64,000 nt of DNA from Rhipicephalus microplus (taxonomy: Eukaryota; Arthropoda; Arachnida; Ixodida; Ixodidae). Under the pieces are notes generated by a model that was given only the letters and a program-made list of their open reading frames with translations, did not search any database and was not told the origin of the DNA. The DNA lies in contig NC_134702.1 in NCBI RefSeq assembly GCF_043290135.1, forward strand, positions 91,859,819-91,923,818, read 5' to 3'. Both the position numbers and the translations under genes were made by a program. Of the stretch, positions 32,275 through 43,424 are shown one piece after another. Numbering within the stretch: the stretch's first letter is position 1; each line of letters begins with the position of its first letter.

Positions 32275-33437
32275 TGTCACAGAACGAGCGCTAAACAAGA
32301 GCGCGCCGCCAAATCCTTGCGACAACGGGCGGCAGAAACGCCGCGAGGTAAAAAGAAAAAAAAAGAAAGCAAACATCCAGGGCTCCCGGGCGCGCGCTCT
32401 CCCCGCAGAAGCACGGCTTCGCAGACGATCCTCCTCACCCCACATCGGCGGCCCAGCAAGACCGCGATTTTTCTAGAACGAAGGAGGCGGGGTCAGACCG
32501 AGTGAATCATCCTCCGGAGAGGGCAGTCGAACCGTCTCGTGCCTCTCCCCAGCCTTCGCTGCGTATCGCGCCGACGAAATGACGAGAAACATCTGGAATG
32601 TCGCGCGCAAGGTATTTAACCGAGCGGCCGAGACGAGAAATCAGGAGAAGACGGAACGTTAGCGCCGGAGCGCGTAGGAATTCCGCCGTGTAGTCGGCGA
32701 AGGTTCTGCCCGTAGTGACAGAACAGGAGGAGACGGAAGTGAGCGCCAGAGTGCGTAGAGATTCCGCCGTGTAGTCGGCGAAGTTTTGGTCCGTAGGGAC
32801 GGCTCGAGCTACAGGCAAGAGCGTGGGTTTACCGCTATCGAGCGAGGACGCGTGGCAACAGCTGCGTGTGTGAAGCCGACGGATTTCCGGCGAAGAAGTT
32901 GAAGTTGGAAGAGTGGCCAATTGAAGACGGGAGGTTTCCTGGAAGAGAAACTTCGAGAGCTGCGGAACGACAACAACGCTGGACTTTGAGTGAGTGATTC
33001 TCGGAAGAGTATCATCTAGACTTTGGTTCCAAGAACTTTGGACTGAATAGGTTTTCTATCCCTTTAGTCTTGAGTGTCTTGGTTGTTCAATGCATGCGAC
33101 TGCATTGTAGTGCGTATTGTTGTCTGTGTCCGTTGTTCGAGTGGGGCTAATTGTACTGTGTAGTGTGTTGATTGGTTGGTGACGTATTGTATGTAACTAT
33201 TGTGGCGTGTGCATTCTCGTGTATTGTTTTCGATCTGCCAATTTTGAGAATATAATTTGTTGTTTATCAACTCTCGGCTCTGACTTGTTCTTTGGACCAC
33301 AGCCGGCGTCCGCTGGCGCGCCAAAAAGGACCACTTCTAAATTGTCCACGCTTTCGTGGTGCGGTTCGGGGGGCCGATACTTCGACCCTTGGAATTAGCC
33401 CGGCGATTGCCTCCCTAATAACGGGACAGGTGTGACA
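32275..33437 (+). mobile_element. Solo LTR of a Gypsy/Ty3-type element
   Basis: It starts tgtcacagaacgagcgc and ends ggtgtgaca, giving TGTCACA/TGTGACA inverted ends. It is flanked by a 5-bp duplication, gcctc, at 32270-32274 and 33438-33442. Length 1,163 bp. A possible TATA region (gtatttaacc) lies at about 32611, and a T/G-rich segment with tataattt lies near 33250. No internal region or second LTR is present, so it arose by LTR-LTR recombination. It sits inside the hairpin array. Confidence 0.88.
32645..32815 (+). repeat. Two direct repeats of about 80 bp inside the LTR
   Basis: gattccgccgtgtagtcggc with flanks gcgccggagcgcgtag / gcgccagagtgcgtag occurs at about 32683 and 32762. Such duplications in the U3/R region of LTRs often carry promoter elements; that role is inference. 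Confidence 0.8.
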
Positions 33438-33442
33438 GCCTC

Positions 33443-33773
33443 GCGCTTGGTTGCGTGTTTCGAAAAAGTGGGTAACGATTTAGAGTGCTAGGTACTCGAC
33501 CACGAGAGAGCATATAGCCGCCCACTAGCCCATATCAACAAATACCGCAAAGTATGCTAGGAGAAACTGGTTAACAATTTTGAGTACTCGTTACTTTAAC
33601 GTGGGAGAGCTGAAAGCCGTCCCTTGGACCTCACACTTGATGAGACCGCATCGATAACAATTAGGACATTGTGTGTTTAGAAAAAGTGTTTAACTATTTA
33701 GAGTACTTGGTACTCTACCGACTCTACGATGGGAGAGCGTAAAGCCGTCCCGTGGGCTTCGGACTTGATATCT
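33443..33773 (-). repeat. Hairpin minisatellite units, third part
   Basis: Three units with gatttagagtgctaggtact, aattttgagtactcgttact and tttagagtacttggtactct, each preceded by gtgttt(c/a)gaaaaagtg-like and followed by gggagagc and gccgtccc. Continuation of the array split by the solo LTR. Confidence 0.8.
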
Positions 33774-34285
33774 ATTTTGGTACATGGAAAGCTAGCGAAA
33801 CAGTCATGAGCGCATCATGAGCATAGCATGTAGTCATGTTATTACATGAGATGCATCTCATATGTTTATCATGTTTGCACCAGTATCATGCCTTCGTCAT
33901 CCATTCACGTCCCGTAATACGAAATTTGGTATAAGTGAAGATAGCGAAACGGCCGCCAGCGCATCATGAGCATAGCATGTAGTCATGTTGTTACATGACA
34001 CGCATCTCATGATTATCATGTTTGCACCAGTCACACACCTTTGTCATATATTCACGTACTGTAATATCAAATTTGGTATATGTGATGCTATCGAAAAGGC
34101 CGCGAGCACATCATGAGCGCGGCATGTAGTAATGTTACATGAAACGCATGTCATGATTTTCATGTTAGGGTCTGTCGCTTGTGTTCGCCATACAATCATG
34201 CCATACCATGCCAATTTTGCAACATGCCATGTGAACTAAACCACCGTAAGAGCTGCAGGACCATGAAATGTAAATCACGACATAT
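33774..34285 (-). mobile_element. HINE-A internal tandem repeats, about three units
   Basis: Units of about 165-185 bp: gctagcgaaac, agcgcatcatgagc, catgtagtcatgtt, gtttgcaccagt and aatttggtata recur near 33790, 33950 and 34090. Same repeats as in the 5221 and 60124 elements, in reverse. No terminus or microsatellite is present here. Confidence 0.75.
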
Positions 34286-35187
34286 AGTTCCGATGGCATG
34301 CCTTATATATAATGTCGTGTAACTTCACTGAAAATTTGATCTTATTTTACAATTTTTTCAGCGTTTTTGTGACATTGATAGCGACCGATGGAAGGCAGTG
34401 GTCATTTTTTGTCTAAAAAAACACATAACAGATTGTTGTTCCATTAACCAGGCCTTTGTTGTAGCACTGCCATGCACGTAATCCATCGATGAATGCTTTT
34501 TGTTGAACTCTTATGTAAGACTTTTACTGGTGCAAGAACATGAGCGTACACGTGGTAAACGCAGTGTAGCACAAAGCGCCGTCAGCCACTAAGCTCTCCT
34601 GATTAGACTTATCGTCTGTCCCACACTCAATGGTGAACAGATTGAGAAAAAACAGATCATATGCGTAGAAGGTGCGTATACGGTGGTATACTGAACGAAT
34701 CGCACAGATATGCGGGTTGTCTACGATCTTTCTTTCTCTCTTTTTTGTAGTGTGCCGATGACAAAGGTGTAAATAAGTAGTTCAGTCACGCTATAGCCGT
34801 GCTTAGCAGGCGGAACACAAGCTAACCACGTACAAGCAAAGGCCTAATTTAGAGCGAAAGCGTAAAGAGAGTCACCCAAGGCGAGCATCTCTATATGAAA
34901 GGCAGAATGTGCTTTACTCACGGGTAATGTTAACGTGGCGTAAGAGTCGTGCACCGAGTCAGTGGATAAGAGCATAGATATTAACAGTAAACTGCAGTCA
35001 ACGCATTTCATCCTCCGACAATCGTCTCAGACCACACGCAACGAAGAGCCACTGCCTGTATTTGTATACGCGCCGCCTACCACCTATCCACACTTGCGCT
35101 GAATGTTCTGCCACCTATAGCCCCATCTCGCCGCGAATAGCTCACGCTACGTATATACTGGCATAGCCAAGCTTAGCTACTGCTAGA
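34286..35187. other. Anonymous intronic DNA
   Basis: Nothing recognised in about 900 bp. Confidence 0.4.
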
Positions 35188-35637
35188 TTTCTTTTAGGGG
35201 CGAAGCTCCTTAGGGCGTGGGCTGTGCGTCCCCTGTAGCCTGTATGTAGCCACCTCTAGTTTAGTTCTTGCAGTGTTCACTAGATGGCGGTACCGTCTCC
35301 TGTATGTAGCCACCTCTCGTTTAGTTCTTGTAGTGTTTACTAGATGATGGTACTTGTAGCTGATGATGAAAAGATGCAAGATGTTATAAACTAGAAAGCG
35401 GTACTTGTAGTTGGTGAAAGACGCGAGATCTTATAAAATAGGAATGATGTCACATATGGCGCGTGTCATTGGTTGAAGGCAATCGTTCGATTTAGTGCGG
35501 CGACGTACGCTAGGGGGAGCGATGTAATAAAATCGAGTGGGCAAAATGTACAGAGGATTCATGGTTTACCAGGTTTACCCCCGGAGCTTCGCCCACTCAT
35601 CATCATTCACTTCGTGGATATGGCGGAATTTTTTTTC
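35188..35637 (+). mobile_element. HINE-B element without microsatellite
   Basis: 5' end tttcttttaggggcgaagct; 3' end gagcttcgcccactcatcat, cattcacttcgtggatatgg and a T run. Inside, two direct copies of about 73 bp start at ctgtatgtagccacctct (35239, 35311). Subterminal repeats are well kept. Confidence 0.75.
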
Positions 35638-35880
35638 GCTTGTAAGGAACGTGTGCCTTTAATACAGAGTTTAAAAACGAAAAGCGAAATCTATTTCGGG
35701 ACCAACACTGAACTATTTCTTTATGCGAACGCATCTAGTGCAAGAAGTCTCGCTTGTCTCAAAAGCATATTTTATGGGGTAAGCGGCTCGCAGCTTTCCA
35801 TCGGGTCGAAACACTGGTGTTACATATACCGTACATAGAGCGTTCATAGCGCGCATACAGGTTTTACAATAGACCGTACC

Positions 35881-36069
35881 ATGTCAGTGCATCTGTCTTT
35901 CCCATCTGTCCGCCCGTGCATCTATCTGTCCGGCCGTCCACCCATCCGTCCGTCCATGACCGGACGAACAGATGAATTTTATAAACATTCTTTTATTGTT
36001 CATCCTTGCGTCAATGAAGCTTCGCTCCATCATCGGCATGTACTTCGTGGATCCACATCAATTTTTTTA
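35881..36069 (+). mobile_element. HINE-B-like 3' part
   Basis: A degenerate GTCY tract (35895-35957) precedes aagcttcgctccatcatcgg, catgtacttcgtggatccac and a T run. Same subfamily as 7148-7206. The 5' end was not identified. Confidence 0.5.
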
Positions 36070-36608
36070 AACCTCCTTGGACAGATCACAGGAAGTGCTG
36101 CACATACTTTCCAGTCTATGCACACATGTATGACTACAGTACAACAATTTGTGCAAGCTTCTTGAGCAAACGTGCTTATTGATCAAGCTTGCACGAAAGA
36201 CTGTACATGCGTTTTCATCCACCGAATTAATCCAACATAAATTTTGGCCAAGAAAAGCGTAGGGGACATAATTGTTGCATCTATCTATACAGCATGGTAC
36301 ATTTGAGGTGCACTGACATTAATTGAAGTGGATAAGAAAAATACTGCGCGGAGGGGCGAGGCACGTAGCTATGGGTGTTTCCACTGCAGTAACGTGAAAA
36401 CCGGGAAGGGGCGAAGGATGCAATGTTTTGAGAGAGATTTTTTAACGAAACACTAGAGGTGCCACGCCTGAAACCAGGCATGCACGGAAAGATGCCTTCG
36501 CTTCGCTAACGTATTGTAGCAAAACAGCCATTTGGGCAAGTTGTTAGTGGTTCGTTGCGAAAGAGTTCACAATGCTCCACTAACGTAGTCACAAAACTGC
36601 ACCGTAAT
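36070..36608. other. Anonymous intronic DNA
   Basis: Nothing recognised. Confidence 0.35.
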
Positions 36609-36721
<113 letters not shown>

Positions 36722-36879
36722 GTCTATATGTATGGCTCACACTCACTCTGGGGGATTGGCCAAGAAACGAATGGTTATATTGAAGGAATCGCATATTAAT
36801 TGTTTATCTGGTGCATTATAAAATGGTTAGAAGAAATTATTTTTGTAATTTAGAGACTTGCGTTCAAAACACGTCCTTA

Positions 36880-37330
36880 TTCGAGTAAGAATCTTCCTCC
36901 TGCGGAACAGATACTGACATACCGGTGACAACGACCCGATGAGGAGGCTCCCGAAGAGAGGATATTAGAAATGACGAAATCCAATCCAACTTTATTGAGA
37001 GGCGCTTTAAGAATGATTTTTGTTCGGTAAATTGAAGCAGCGCAACTGTAAAAAAAAATAATGCTCGATTGTTTCATATTGGTACAAAATGAGCAAAGAG
37101 GGCTTACCCTATAGGCTAGGGCTTCTTCTTCCCACATCGACTGTGAGGGGCCTGCTTCATTTTATTCCTTACTACATGCCCGCTTTCAGTTTCTACGGCA
37201 TGTATTGTTTGGCTAATTGTTGCCGTGTCCATTTTTAATGTATCGGTGGCGAGTAATGAGATGCCCTTCCTCTCCCCCCCCCCTTTTTTTTTTATGGCGC
37301 GTACTCGCTTATGATGGACCGAGTCCACCC
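36880..37330 (-). mobile_element. LINE C-terminal zinc-ribbon fragment
   Basis: The minus frame reads VSPLCSFCTNMKQSSIIFF then YSC and LKAPLNKVGLDFV, with an upstream frame TISQTIHAVETESGHVV. The C-x2-C...C pattern with this spacing resembles LINE tails. Frames are broken. Moderate confidence. Confidence 0.5.
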
Positions 37331-37349
37331 GACAAATTTAGTCTCCCGA

Positions 37350-38110
37350 GACGAGGTCCTCATTGGAAGAGTATACGTTTAAGTTCACTTATCAAAATAC
37401 GCATCGCAGGTTACTGCTCTACAGTATGGCACGTGTAGACAATGCAGCGGACGTATTTTGTATATCGCTTGTTCCTGCGCTTCGTCGTGAAGTGGCCCTA
37501 CAACCGAGAGCAGCAATGAAGGTAACCTTCATTGCTGCTCTTGAACAATTACAAAATTGTGCTGCCAGGTTCGTCTTGGGACGGTACGGAAGGGGGGAGA
37601 GCTGCACTGCAATGAAGGCTGAGCTACGATGGGAGTGTCTTTCTGACCGACGCCAGAAGCAGAGATTAAAATTTCTTTACTGCATTTACTATAATAAAAC
37701 TGGAATTAATAGAGAAATGTACCTACACAACCCTCATTACACTTCGAAACGTTTTGATCATAGTTTCAAAATTCGGGAATACCCAGCTAAAACGAACATG
37801 TGTGCCAATTCACTTTTTCCTAAAACGTTTAAACATAGGAACAGGCTAACTGAAATGCAAGTACATAGTGGGAACGAAGGTATATTTTATTCACTGCTGT
37901 AAACCCGTGCTGTAACCTGAACGAAGATGTATTGATGTGTGAACAAAATTCTACTATGTGTGTGAACGAAAATGTATTTCAGTTATTTATGTGTGAACAA
38001 AGTTGTATTGTGTGTGTGAACGGAGATATACGTCATTTATTCATGTAACCCCCCTGCTATAACGCCTTCGGGCGCTGCGGGGTATCTGATGAATAAAGAA
38101 TAAAGAATTC
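37350..38110 (+). mobile_element. CR1/Jockey-like LINE 3' end
   Basis: The frame 37363-37902 gives QLQNCAARFVLGRYGRGES, TAMKAELRWECLSDRRQKQR and a tail with SLFPKTFKHRNRL before a stop. This is the standard RT C-terminus of CR1/Jockey-type LINEs (N-x-AARF; L-x-L-x2-RR; FFPRT-like). The 3' UTR ends with repeated gaataaa at 38089-38106. A 33-bp palindrome interrupts the frame near 37508. Inactive 5'-truncated copy. Confidence 0.8.
37508..37540. repeat. 33-bp perfect palindrome in a LINE tail
   Basis: gagcagcaatgaaggt, a single a, then accttcattgctgctc: 16-nt arms with no mismatch. It replaces part of the expected coding sequence just before the QLQNCAARF segment. Confidence 0.9.
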
Positions 38111-38443
38111 ACGGTGCGAGAACGATATGTTTAAACTTTATAGAATATCGAGATAATTTTTTACAATATTAGAGAAACTTATTTCTCTTATGAATATTTT
38201 TCATTGTAATTACGTACCCCAGTATCAGGACAGTTTAGAAGCGTACGATGTGGATTAATTACATGTAGAGCGCGAACGCAGGCTCGACGAAAGTGCTCAG
38301 TTCCTGACAAGTTCTGGTATGACCCCATTTGTGCAAATCGTCGCTTGCATTCTTAAGTGAAGCGCTGCTGCTTGTTTCTTAGGCACAAAAGGGGTCAACA
38401 TACAGAAGGTCAGTCAGTGGTGACCCTGATTGTCGCTTTTCGT
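38111..38443. other. Anonymous intronic DNA
   Basis: Nothing recognised. Confidence 0.35.
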
Positions 38444-38770
38444 ACCCACATATTAGCGGGAACTAACCGACAATAATGCCAGGGAAAGTATAGGAAGGTC
38501 ACAGCTTCAGATACTGCCAATGCTGAAGGTCGCAGGTTCGGATCCTGCTGATGGCAAGTTATCTTTCGTTCCACTTTTCTGTCTTCACACTTACACTACA
38601 AGTTCTCGGGTTCGAATCCTGCCGGCGGCAAGCTATCTCTTCGTCCACTTTCCTTCACATTACACTGCAATTACTTCTAATAACAGCCCCCATACTTTCC
38701 CTTGCATTATTGCTCGGTAGTTTTTCATTAATATTGTGTCTTATAAAAGAGACAAGCCCTCAGGTTCGCA
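38444..38770 (+). mobile_element. Second tRNA-like SINE family, inverted and nested copies
   Basis: Two B-box-like heads, gcaggttcggatcctgc (about 38532) and ctcgggttcgaatcctgc (about 38604), start similar bodies (ggcaagttatc / ggcaagctatc; cgt-ccactttc). The second continues to actttcccttgcattattgc and ttcattaata. On the left, 38444-38500 carries the same tail inverted. I do not know the family name. Confidence 0.55.
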
Positions 38771-38798
38771 CTTTCTTTTCTTCGCACCCATCTTGTTT

Positions 38799-39100
38799 TG
38801 CGGCGGATTCGTTATGGTCGAGGTTTGCGGTGTATCGGGGATAGAAAATTATCATCGTCGTGAACTGGCACGCGCTAAATGACCGCCCAAGCGCCATGTA
38901 CAGATAAGAGACGTTGAAACGTAACGAGGCATCTGCACGATTTCCGTGCCACAAACGCATTATGGGAATTTCACCGCAGAGCTATTATGGCTGAGGTTCG
39001 CCGTGCGCCGTAGGTAGAAAGCTATCATCACCATAGACCGGCACACGCTCGGTGATCACTTAAGGATTCTGTACAGATGGCTAACGAGATAAGTTGAAGC
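38799..39100. repeat. Diverged tandem duplication, period about 177 bp
   Basis: gaggtttgcggtgtatcggg with atagaaaattatcatcg, and later gaggttcgccgtgcgccgta with gtagaaagctatcatca, are about 177 bp apart with further blocks in common (ctggcacgcgct / ccggcacacgct; tgtacagat). No coding frame. Confidence 0.6.
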
Positions 39101-39420
39101 ATGCCCTCATTCTGTAACCTAGCCTTGCATGACTTAGCGCTGGCTCGGCTAATTTGTTTCTCGTTGGGAATGCTGTCCGTATGAATCACAATGTGACTGC
39201 AGTCAATCACATTAACAAGTTTAAACGGTGGTTAGCTTTGTAAGACGTATGAGCGCGATAATGCATTCACTTCAACGTGGAACATGTTCAAACGCAGTAT
39301 ACAAACTGCTCTTGCCGATCGAACGATATTTTACAGTAAGTTACCTTTAGGGACCTAGATAGGAAAGTGACACCAATCACAATAGACGACATTTTTCTCA
39401 CCGATGTCTATACTAAACTT
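39101..39420. other. Anonymous intronic DNA
   Basis: Nothing recognised. Confidence 0.35.
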
Positions 39421-39431
39421 CACACAACCTG

Positions 39432-39628
39432 CAGGTCGCGGGATCGAATCCCGGCTGCGGCGGCTGCATTTCCGATGGAGGCGGAAATGTCGTAGGACCG
39501 TGTGCTCAGATTCGGGTGCACGTTAAAGAACCCCAGGTGGTCAAAATTTCCGGAGTCCTCCACTACGGCGTCTCTCATAATCATATGGTGGTTTTGGAAC
39601 GTTAAACCCCACAAATCAATCAATCAAT
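39432..39628 (+). mobile_element. Ruka SINE, 5'-truncated
   Basis: It begins caggtcgcgggatcgaatcc in the B-box region and ends caaatcaatcaatcaat. The 11-bp duplication cacacaacctg flanks it at 39421-39431 and 39629-39639. Located in intron 1 of the T-box gene. Confidence 0.93.
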
Positions 39629-40271
39629 CACACAACCTGGAAAAATGCAGTGATGCCAAGCCACAAAGGCAAGTGCATCGAAAGTGTCCGGGAAAACAGA
39701 TGCCGTGGAACTTTGCACGAGTTCATAATGAACAGAGCTAAGCTCTCCGGAACTCTGAGTGCACACTCTTGGTCGACGTCTGAAGGTGGAAATTAGCGCT
39801 GCGGACAAATATGGACCACCGCGGTTCCTCTAACAGGCATTTAAATATATACAGCGTGCGAACATTCTTGCATTTTATTCATACTGGAATGCAGCCGACG
39901 CATCGATCAGTCGAACCCACAGTGTAACATCCGACAGCGGCACAACGTAGCCGATGAATTTACCGACAAGGTCACAATTACCTCCAAGGGAGCTGAGGCG
40001 CATTTTTTGCACTCCAAAACCCGAGCGTCGCGCGAGGAACGACTCAATATCCGGTGACGAGACGCGACACTCATTCGGAGAACAGAAAAAAAAGCGACGA
40101 CAGTTGTTCATGTCACCGCAATCTCGTCGTCGCATGCGAGAACACGCGTAGCGAAAGAAAAAAAAAATCACCACCACTCCTCCCTCTCCCCAAGTGTTCC
40201 GCAACATCCGAGCTTAGCAAAGACGGGAGAGGAAGGCGACATCATCGCAACGCCTGTCGCTAAACGCTCAC

Positions 40272-40506
40272 CTTCCATGTCTTTCACCGGCGTGCTGGCG
40301 ACGTAGCTGGGAGTGCTGGCCCAGTCGGTAGCCAGGCAGCAGTCCCCGGCCTGGTACGCAGTTCTTCCGGCCGACGGTGCGTCTCCTCCGCCGACCGGCG
40401 ACGATCCGGGCTGGAGGTAAGCCTGTGCGATCGGAGGCTCATTCGCCATGAGGGCGGCGATGCTGAACGTGTTGTGGGATGACCGTCCCGTGTCGACAAG
40501 TTCCAT
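40272..40506 (-). CDS. T-box transcription factor, exon 1 (Tbx1/org-1 type)
   Basis: It encodes the first 78 residues and one base of codon 79, beginning MELVDTGRSSHN. Residues 14-20, FSIAALM, form an eh1-like motif of the kind that recruits Groucho/TLE corepressors and is found near the N-terminus of several T-box proteins. The remainder is Pro/Ser/Gly-rich, ending TPVKDME. The donor gtgagc (40266-40271) is canonical. The single leftover G joins the CC at the start of exon 2 to give an Ala codon, so the phases fit. The ATG at 40506 is chosen for its context (gacaATGG) and the start of conserved-looking sequence. The frame is open upstream to an ATG at 40818, so a longer N-terminus is possible. 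There is no T-box in this exon, so identity rests on the link to exon 2. Confidence 0.7.
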
Positions 40507-41110
40507 TGTCTGGCGCCTACTCGCCGAGGTGTCGACAGGGGCCCCCGCAGGCCGCGCCCTCCGCCCACCCCTCGCGGTAACGCCCTCAGGCGAGAGACTC
40601 GAAAACCGACCCACCTCGGGTTCTGTTCCCTGGGTGGTGTTTGCGCCGCGGGTGGCACCCCGAGATGGGTCCGCCTCCCGGGTGCCCACCCTTTCGTCGT
40701 CTATTTGTAGTGCGGCAGAGCCGAAAGAACTTAGCGCAAAAAAGAAACCGGCAGCAGCCTCTCTGCGGCAGCGGCGATCATGCCGCTGCTGTTGCCGCTT
40801 CTGTCGCTTGCAATGCAAGCAACTTCATCGTTGTGCCGTGGTTCCAATGCTGTGCCCACACCACGTGCGAGAAGCCGGCGCGAAGGAGGGGCTTCGGTTT
40901 TGCGGCGTCGTTGCTCTGGAGACATGCCAGGTCCCACGCGAACACCCTCCCGCTCGCCTCTGCAAGGCTCGGGCTGGATATGGGGTGCGGAGAGTGAGTT
41001 CCAAAGCTTTGTTTTGCTTCGTTTGTTGCTTGTGCGCTGCGCTTCGGTCTGCGCGGTGTTGCGGAGCTTGAAGAAGGCACTGGGGTGTTTGTCGGTGATC
41101 GTACCTTGAC
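40507..41110 (-). promoter_or_regulatory. CpG-rich 5' region of the T-box gene
   Basis: GC- and CpG-rich sequence, unlike the AT-rich surroundings, upstream of exon 1. Overlapping open frames on both strands here reflect base composition. It probably contains the 5' UTR and promoter; no TATA box was identified. A possible splice acceptor (actacaaatag, about 40706) could join an upstream 5' exon. Confidence 0.45.
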
Positions 41111-42544
41111 GTAAGAAAATGGACCGCTGCTAAAAATTTTCAGCAAGCCAGCGTAGATCATCCGTGACGTGCGCTGCTGTTAAAGATGTTGCGGGTATGT
41201 CAAGAAGGACACGACTTAGTAGTCATTGGCGAAAGTTCGCTTCTTTCGCAATGCAACACTTTCGTTTCCTAGTGCTTGCACAAGGAAGCAAGGAAATGAG
41301 AAGACAGCAAAACGATGGAAATGCACACGTTCCTTTGCATGTCTTTAAAGTACTCTTAAACCATACATTTTACTTGGTTTATGTTTAAAAGGTTTATGTT
41401 CATGGCAGCCATCGGTGCAGAGGTGTTGACGGACACTGGTGTGTTACGTAATACACTAAAGAAACGCAGAACACGTACACTTAGCTTCTAATCGAAACCG
41501 TCCGCTAGCTTTCTTGGTCTGATTTTAGCTCGCAACGTCTTTGAAGAGTGCCACACCTCCTTGCAATGTGTTCAGTGTTCTTCGAATAGACAGTGCCAAA
41601 GTACTTCAGTATGTCGTCTTTGCAATGGAATGAATTTATTCATTGCACCTTGTCGGAAGGACCACCTCGCGCCTTTCATTAGTCTTCCTCTACATATATC
41701 TCTCAGTAAGTTAAGAAACTTCCAAATCGTGTTTAAGCTCATGATGGGTAATTTGGTCATACAAAGAACAAAGTCACAAGGAAATTCCTGTGGACCTTCA
41801 ATAATGCTTAAGTTTTGACAAAAATTGGTTCTGATGTGGTATGCCAACGTGGGACCAACGCCTTCTTCTGGACTGTCGCTACAACAGCTGAGCGGACCGG
41901 GAGGCTACGAATTCCGGCGTGAGCTGTTTTTCCGCATTGCGAGGTTCTGCTGAACAGATTTGCTGTATAACTTTCCATGCTACCCTGTTCGACCCTTCAT
42001 AAGAGTCAACTATGACTTTTCGAATACAGGCAGTGAACAGGTAGTGAATAAAGATGCTCCACTTGTGAGCTCACACGTCAATGACGCACAGGCGCACGTA
42101 AACATAAGAACTGTGAAATAGACGTACACCGTCACTAAAACTACGATAAAAGGCGCACTGCTATATCAAAGGGTTTGTCCAAAAGCCAGACGGGGTTCAT
42201 TATTGAAGAAAAGAAAATTGTGACGAACGGGAATGTAGGAAAGTGTTTCAGCTGCGCTGTAGCATGAAACATGGGAAGGGGTGGATGGAGCATGCAGTGT
42301 TTACCACAGCAAAATTTTTGACTCTTTACTCCTTGACTCGCCAACCGTATCAAGCTATTACTTTGCAGATATGTTTCAAGAATCGGCTGTTAAGTGGATT
42401 ATACTTTACTGTACGTTTGTGTTTCTGTTTTTAGATAAGAAAGTCGAGCGTTTTGGTAAATCTCATCAAAGATTTCGACAACGCTCTACGCCGAATATAA
42501 TTTTAGGCATCGACGCCTGTTCATTCTTGATGCCTCCGCATCAA
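41111..42544. other. Anonymous DNA upstream of the T-box gene
   Basis: Nothing recognised except a small hairpin, ttcttgatgc-ctcc-gcatcaagaa, at 42524-42547. It could hold regulatory DNA, but the sequence alone does not show it. Confidence 0.4.
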
Positions 42545-42547
42545 GAA

Positions 42548-42845
42548 TCAGCAGGCGACCGACAACCTCCGTCACAATCTTCGACGAAGCTTCGTTGAGT
42601 ACCAGCCCGGAGACCGTATCTGGGTATGGACGCCGATACGCCGACGTGGGCTCAGTGGAAAACTTCTGCGACGGTACTTTTCGGTACGACTCGGCCCATT
42701 CAACTATGAGGTTCTTCCCGACGGCGTTGAGAACTCTCAATGGCGCCGTGCTCGACCCGAAGTCGTCCATGTCATACGCCTCAAGCCCTTTCATGCGCGA
42801 ACCTATTTGTTGTTGTTGCTGGGGTTTATTGCTTGTACCTATTGT
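42548..42845 (+). pseudogene. Gypsy/Ty3 integrase C-terminus, fragment
   Basis: The plus frame reads YQPGDRIWVWTPIRRRGLS, then GKLLRRYFSVRLGPFNYEVL and ARPEVVHVIRLKPF, with a stop at about 42845. This is the C-terminal DNA-binding part of Ty3/Gypsy integrase (GPY/F-like region), which directs cDNA insertion. The catalytic core and RT are absent. It starts after a diverged segment and ends before a HINE-B. Confidence 0.8.
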
Positions 42846-42871
42846 TGATTTTATTTATTGTTGTACTTTCA

Positions 42872-43381
42872 TCTTTTAGCGGCGAAGCTCCTTATGGCGT
42901 GGCTTGCGCGTCCCGTTGTCGAAGTACGTAGCCTTTGGAACGTACCCGCATACCAGTGGCACATACCTGCCCTCGGGCACATATTCATGCATGTACACAT
43001 GTTACGAAAAACGTAGCACGGTGTCGTTATGACGCTCTCGGTGTTAACGAAACGCTGAAAGCAGAAATGTAATATATGCTCTCTTTTAGTCCTTGGATTG
43101 TCCGCTGGATGGCGGTACTTGTTTATGACGAATATATATGGTAAAAAGAATCAAGATGGTGGTACTTCAAGTGTTCACTAGTTAGACAGACACACGGACG
43201 GACAGACAGGCACACACATGGACGCACGCTTAGACGGACGCACTAGTGGGCGCACGTACGGATGGACAGACGCACTAATGGGCGCATGTATGAACGGACG
43301 GACGCATGGACGCATGGACGGATTGATGGACGCTTCGCCCCACTCGTCATCATTCATTCCGTGGATAGGCTGTAATTTTTT
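42872..43381 (+). mobile_element. HINE-B element
   Basis: 5' end cttttagcggcgaagctcct; 3' end gacgcttcgccccactcgtc, atcattcattccgtggatag and a T run. A degenerate (GGAC)n tract occupies 43190-43330. Interior blocks (ggattgtccgctggatggcg) match 24191 and 44134. Confidence 0.8.
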
Positions 43382-43424
43382 GATAAAGCATTGTAACGAT
43401 GCCTTTTTCAGAGGGGGACAATGC

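Noticed and set aside
40168..40818. 216-codon single minus-strand ORF as one intact gene
   Set aside because: Its middle is exon 1 of the T-box gene, ending at a gtgagc donor; sequence beyond 40272 is intron read-through. The upstream extension to 40818 remains only a possible alternative start.
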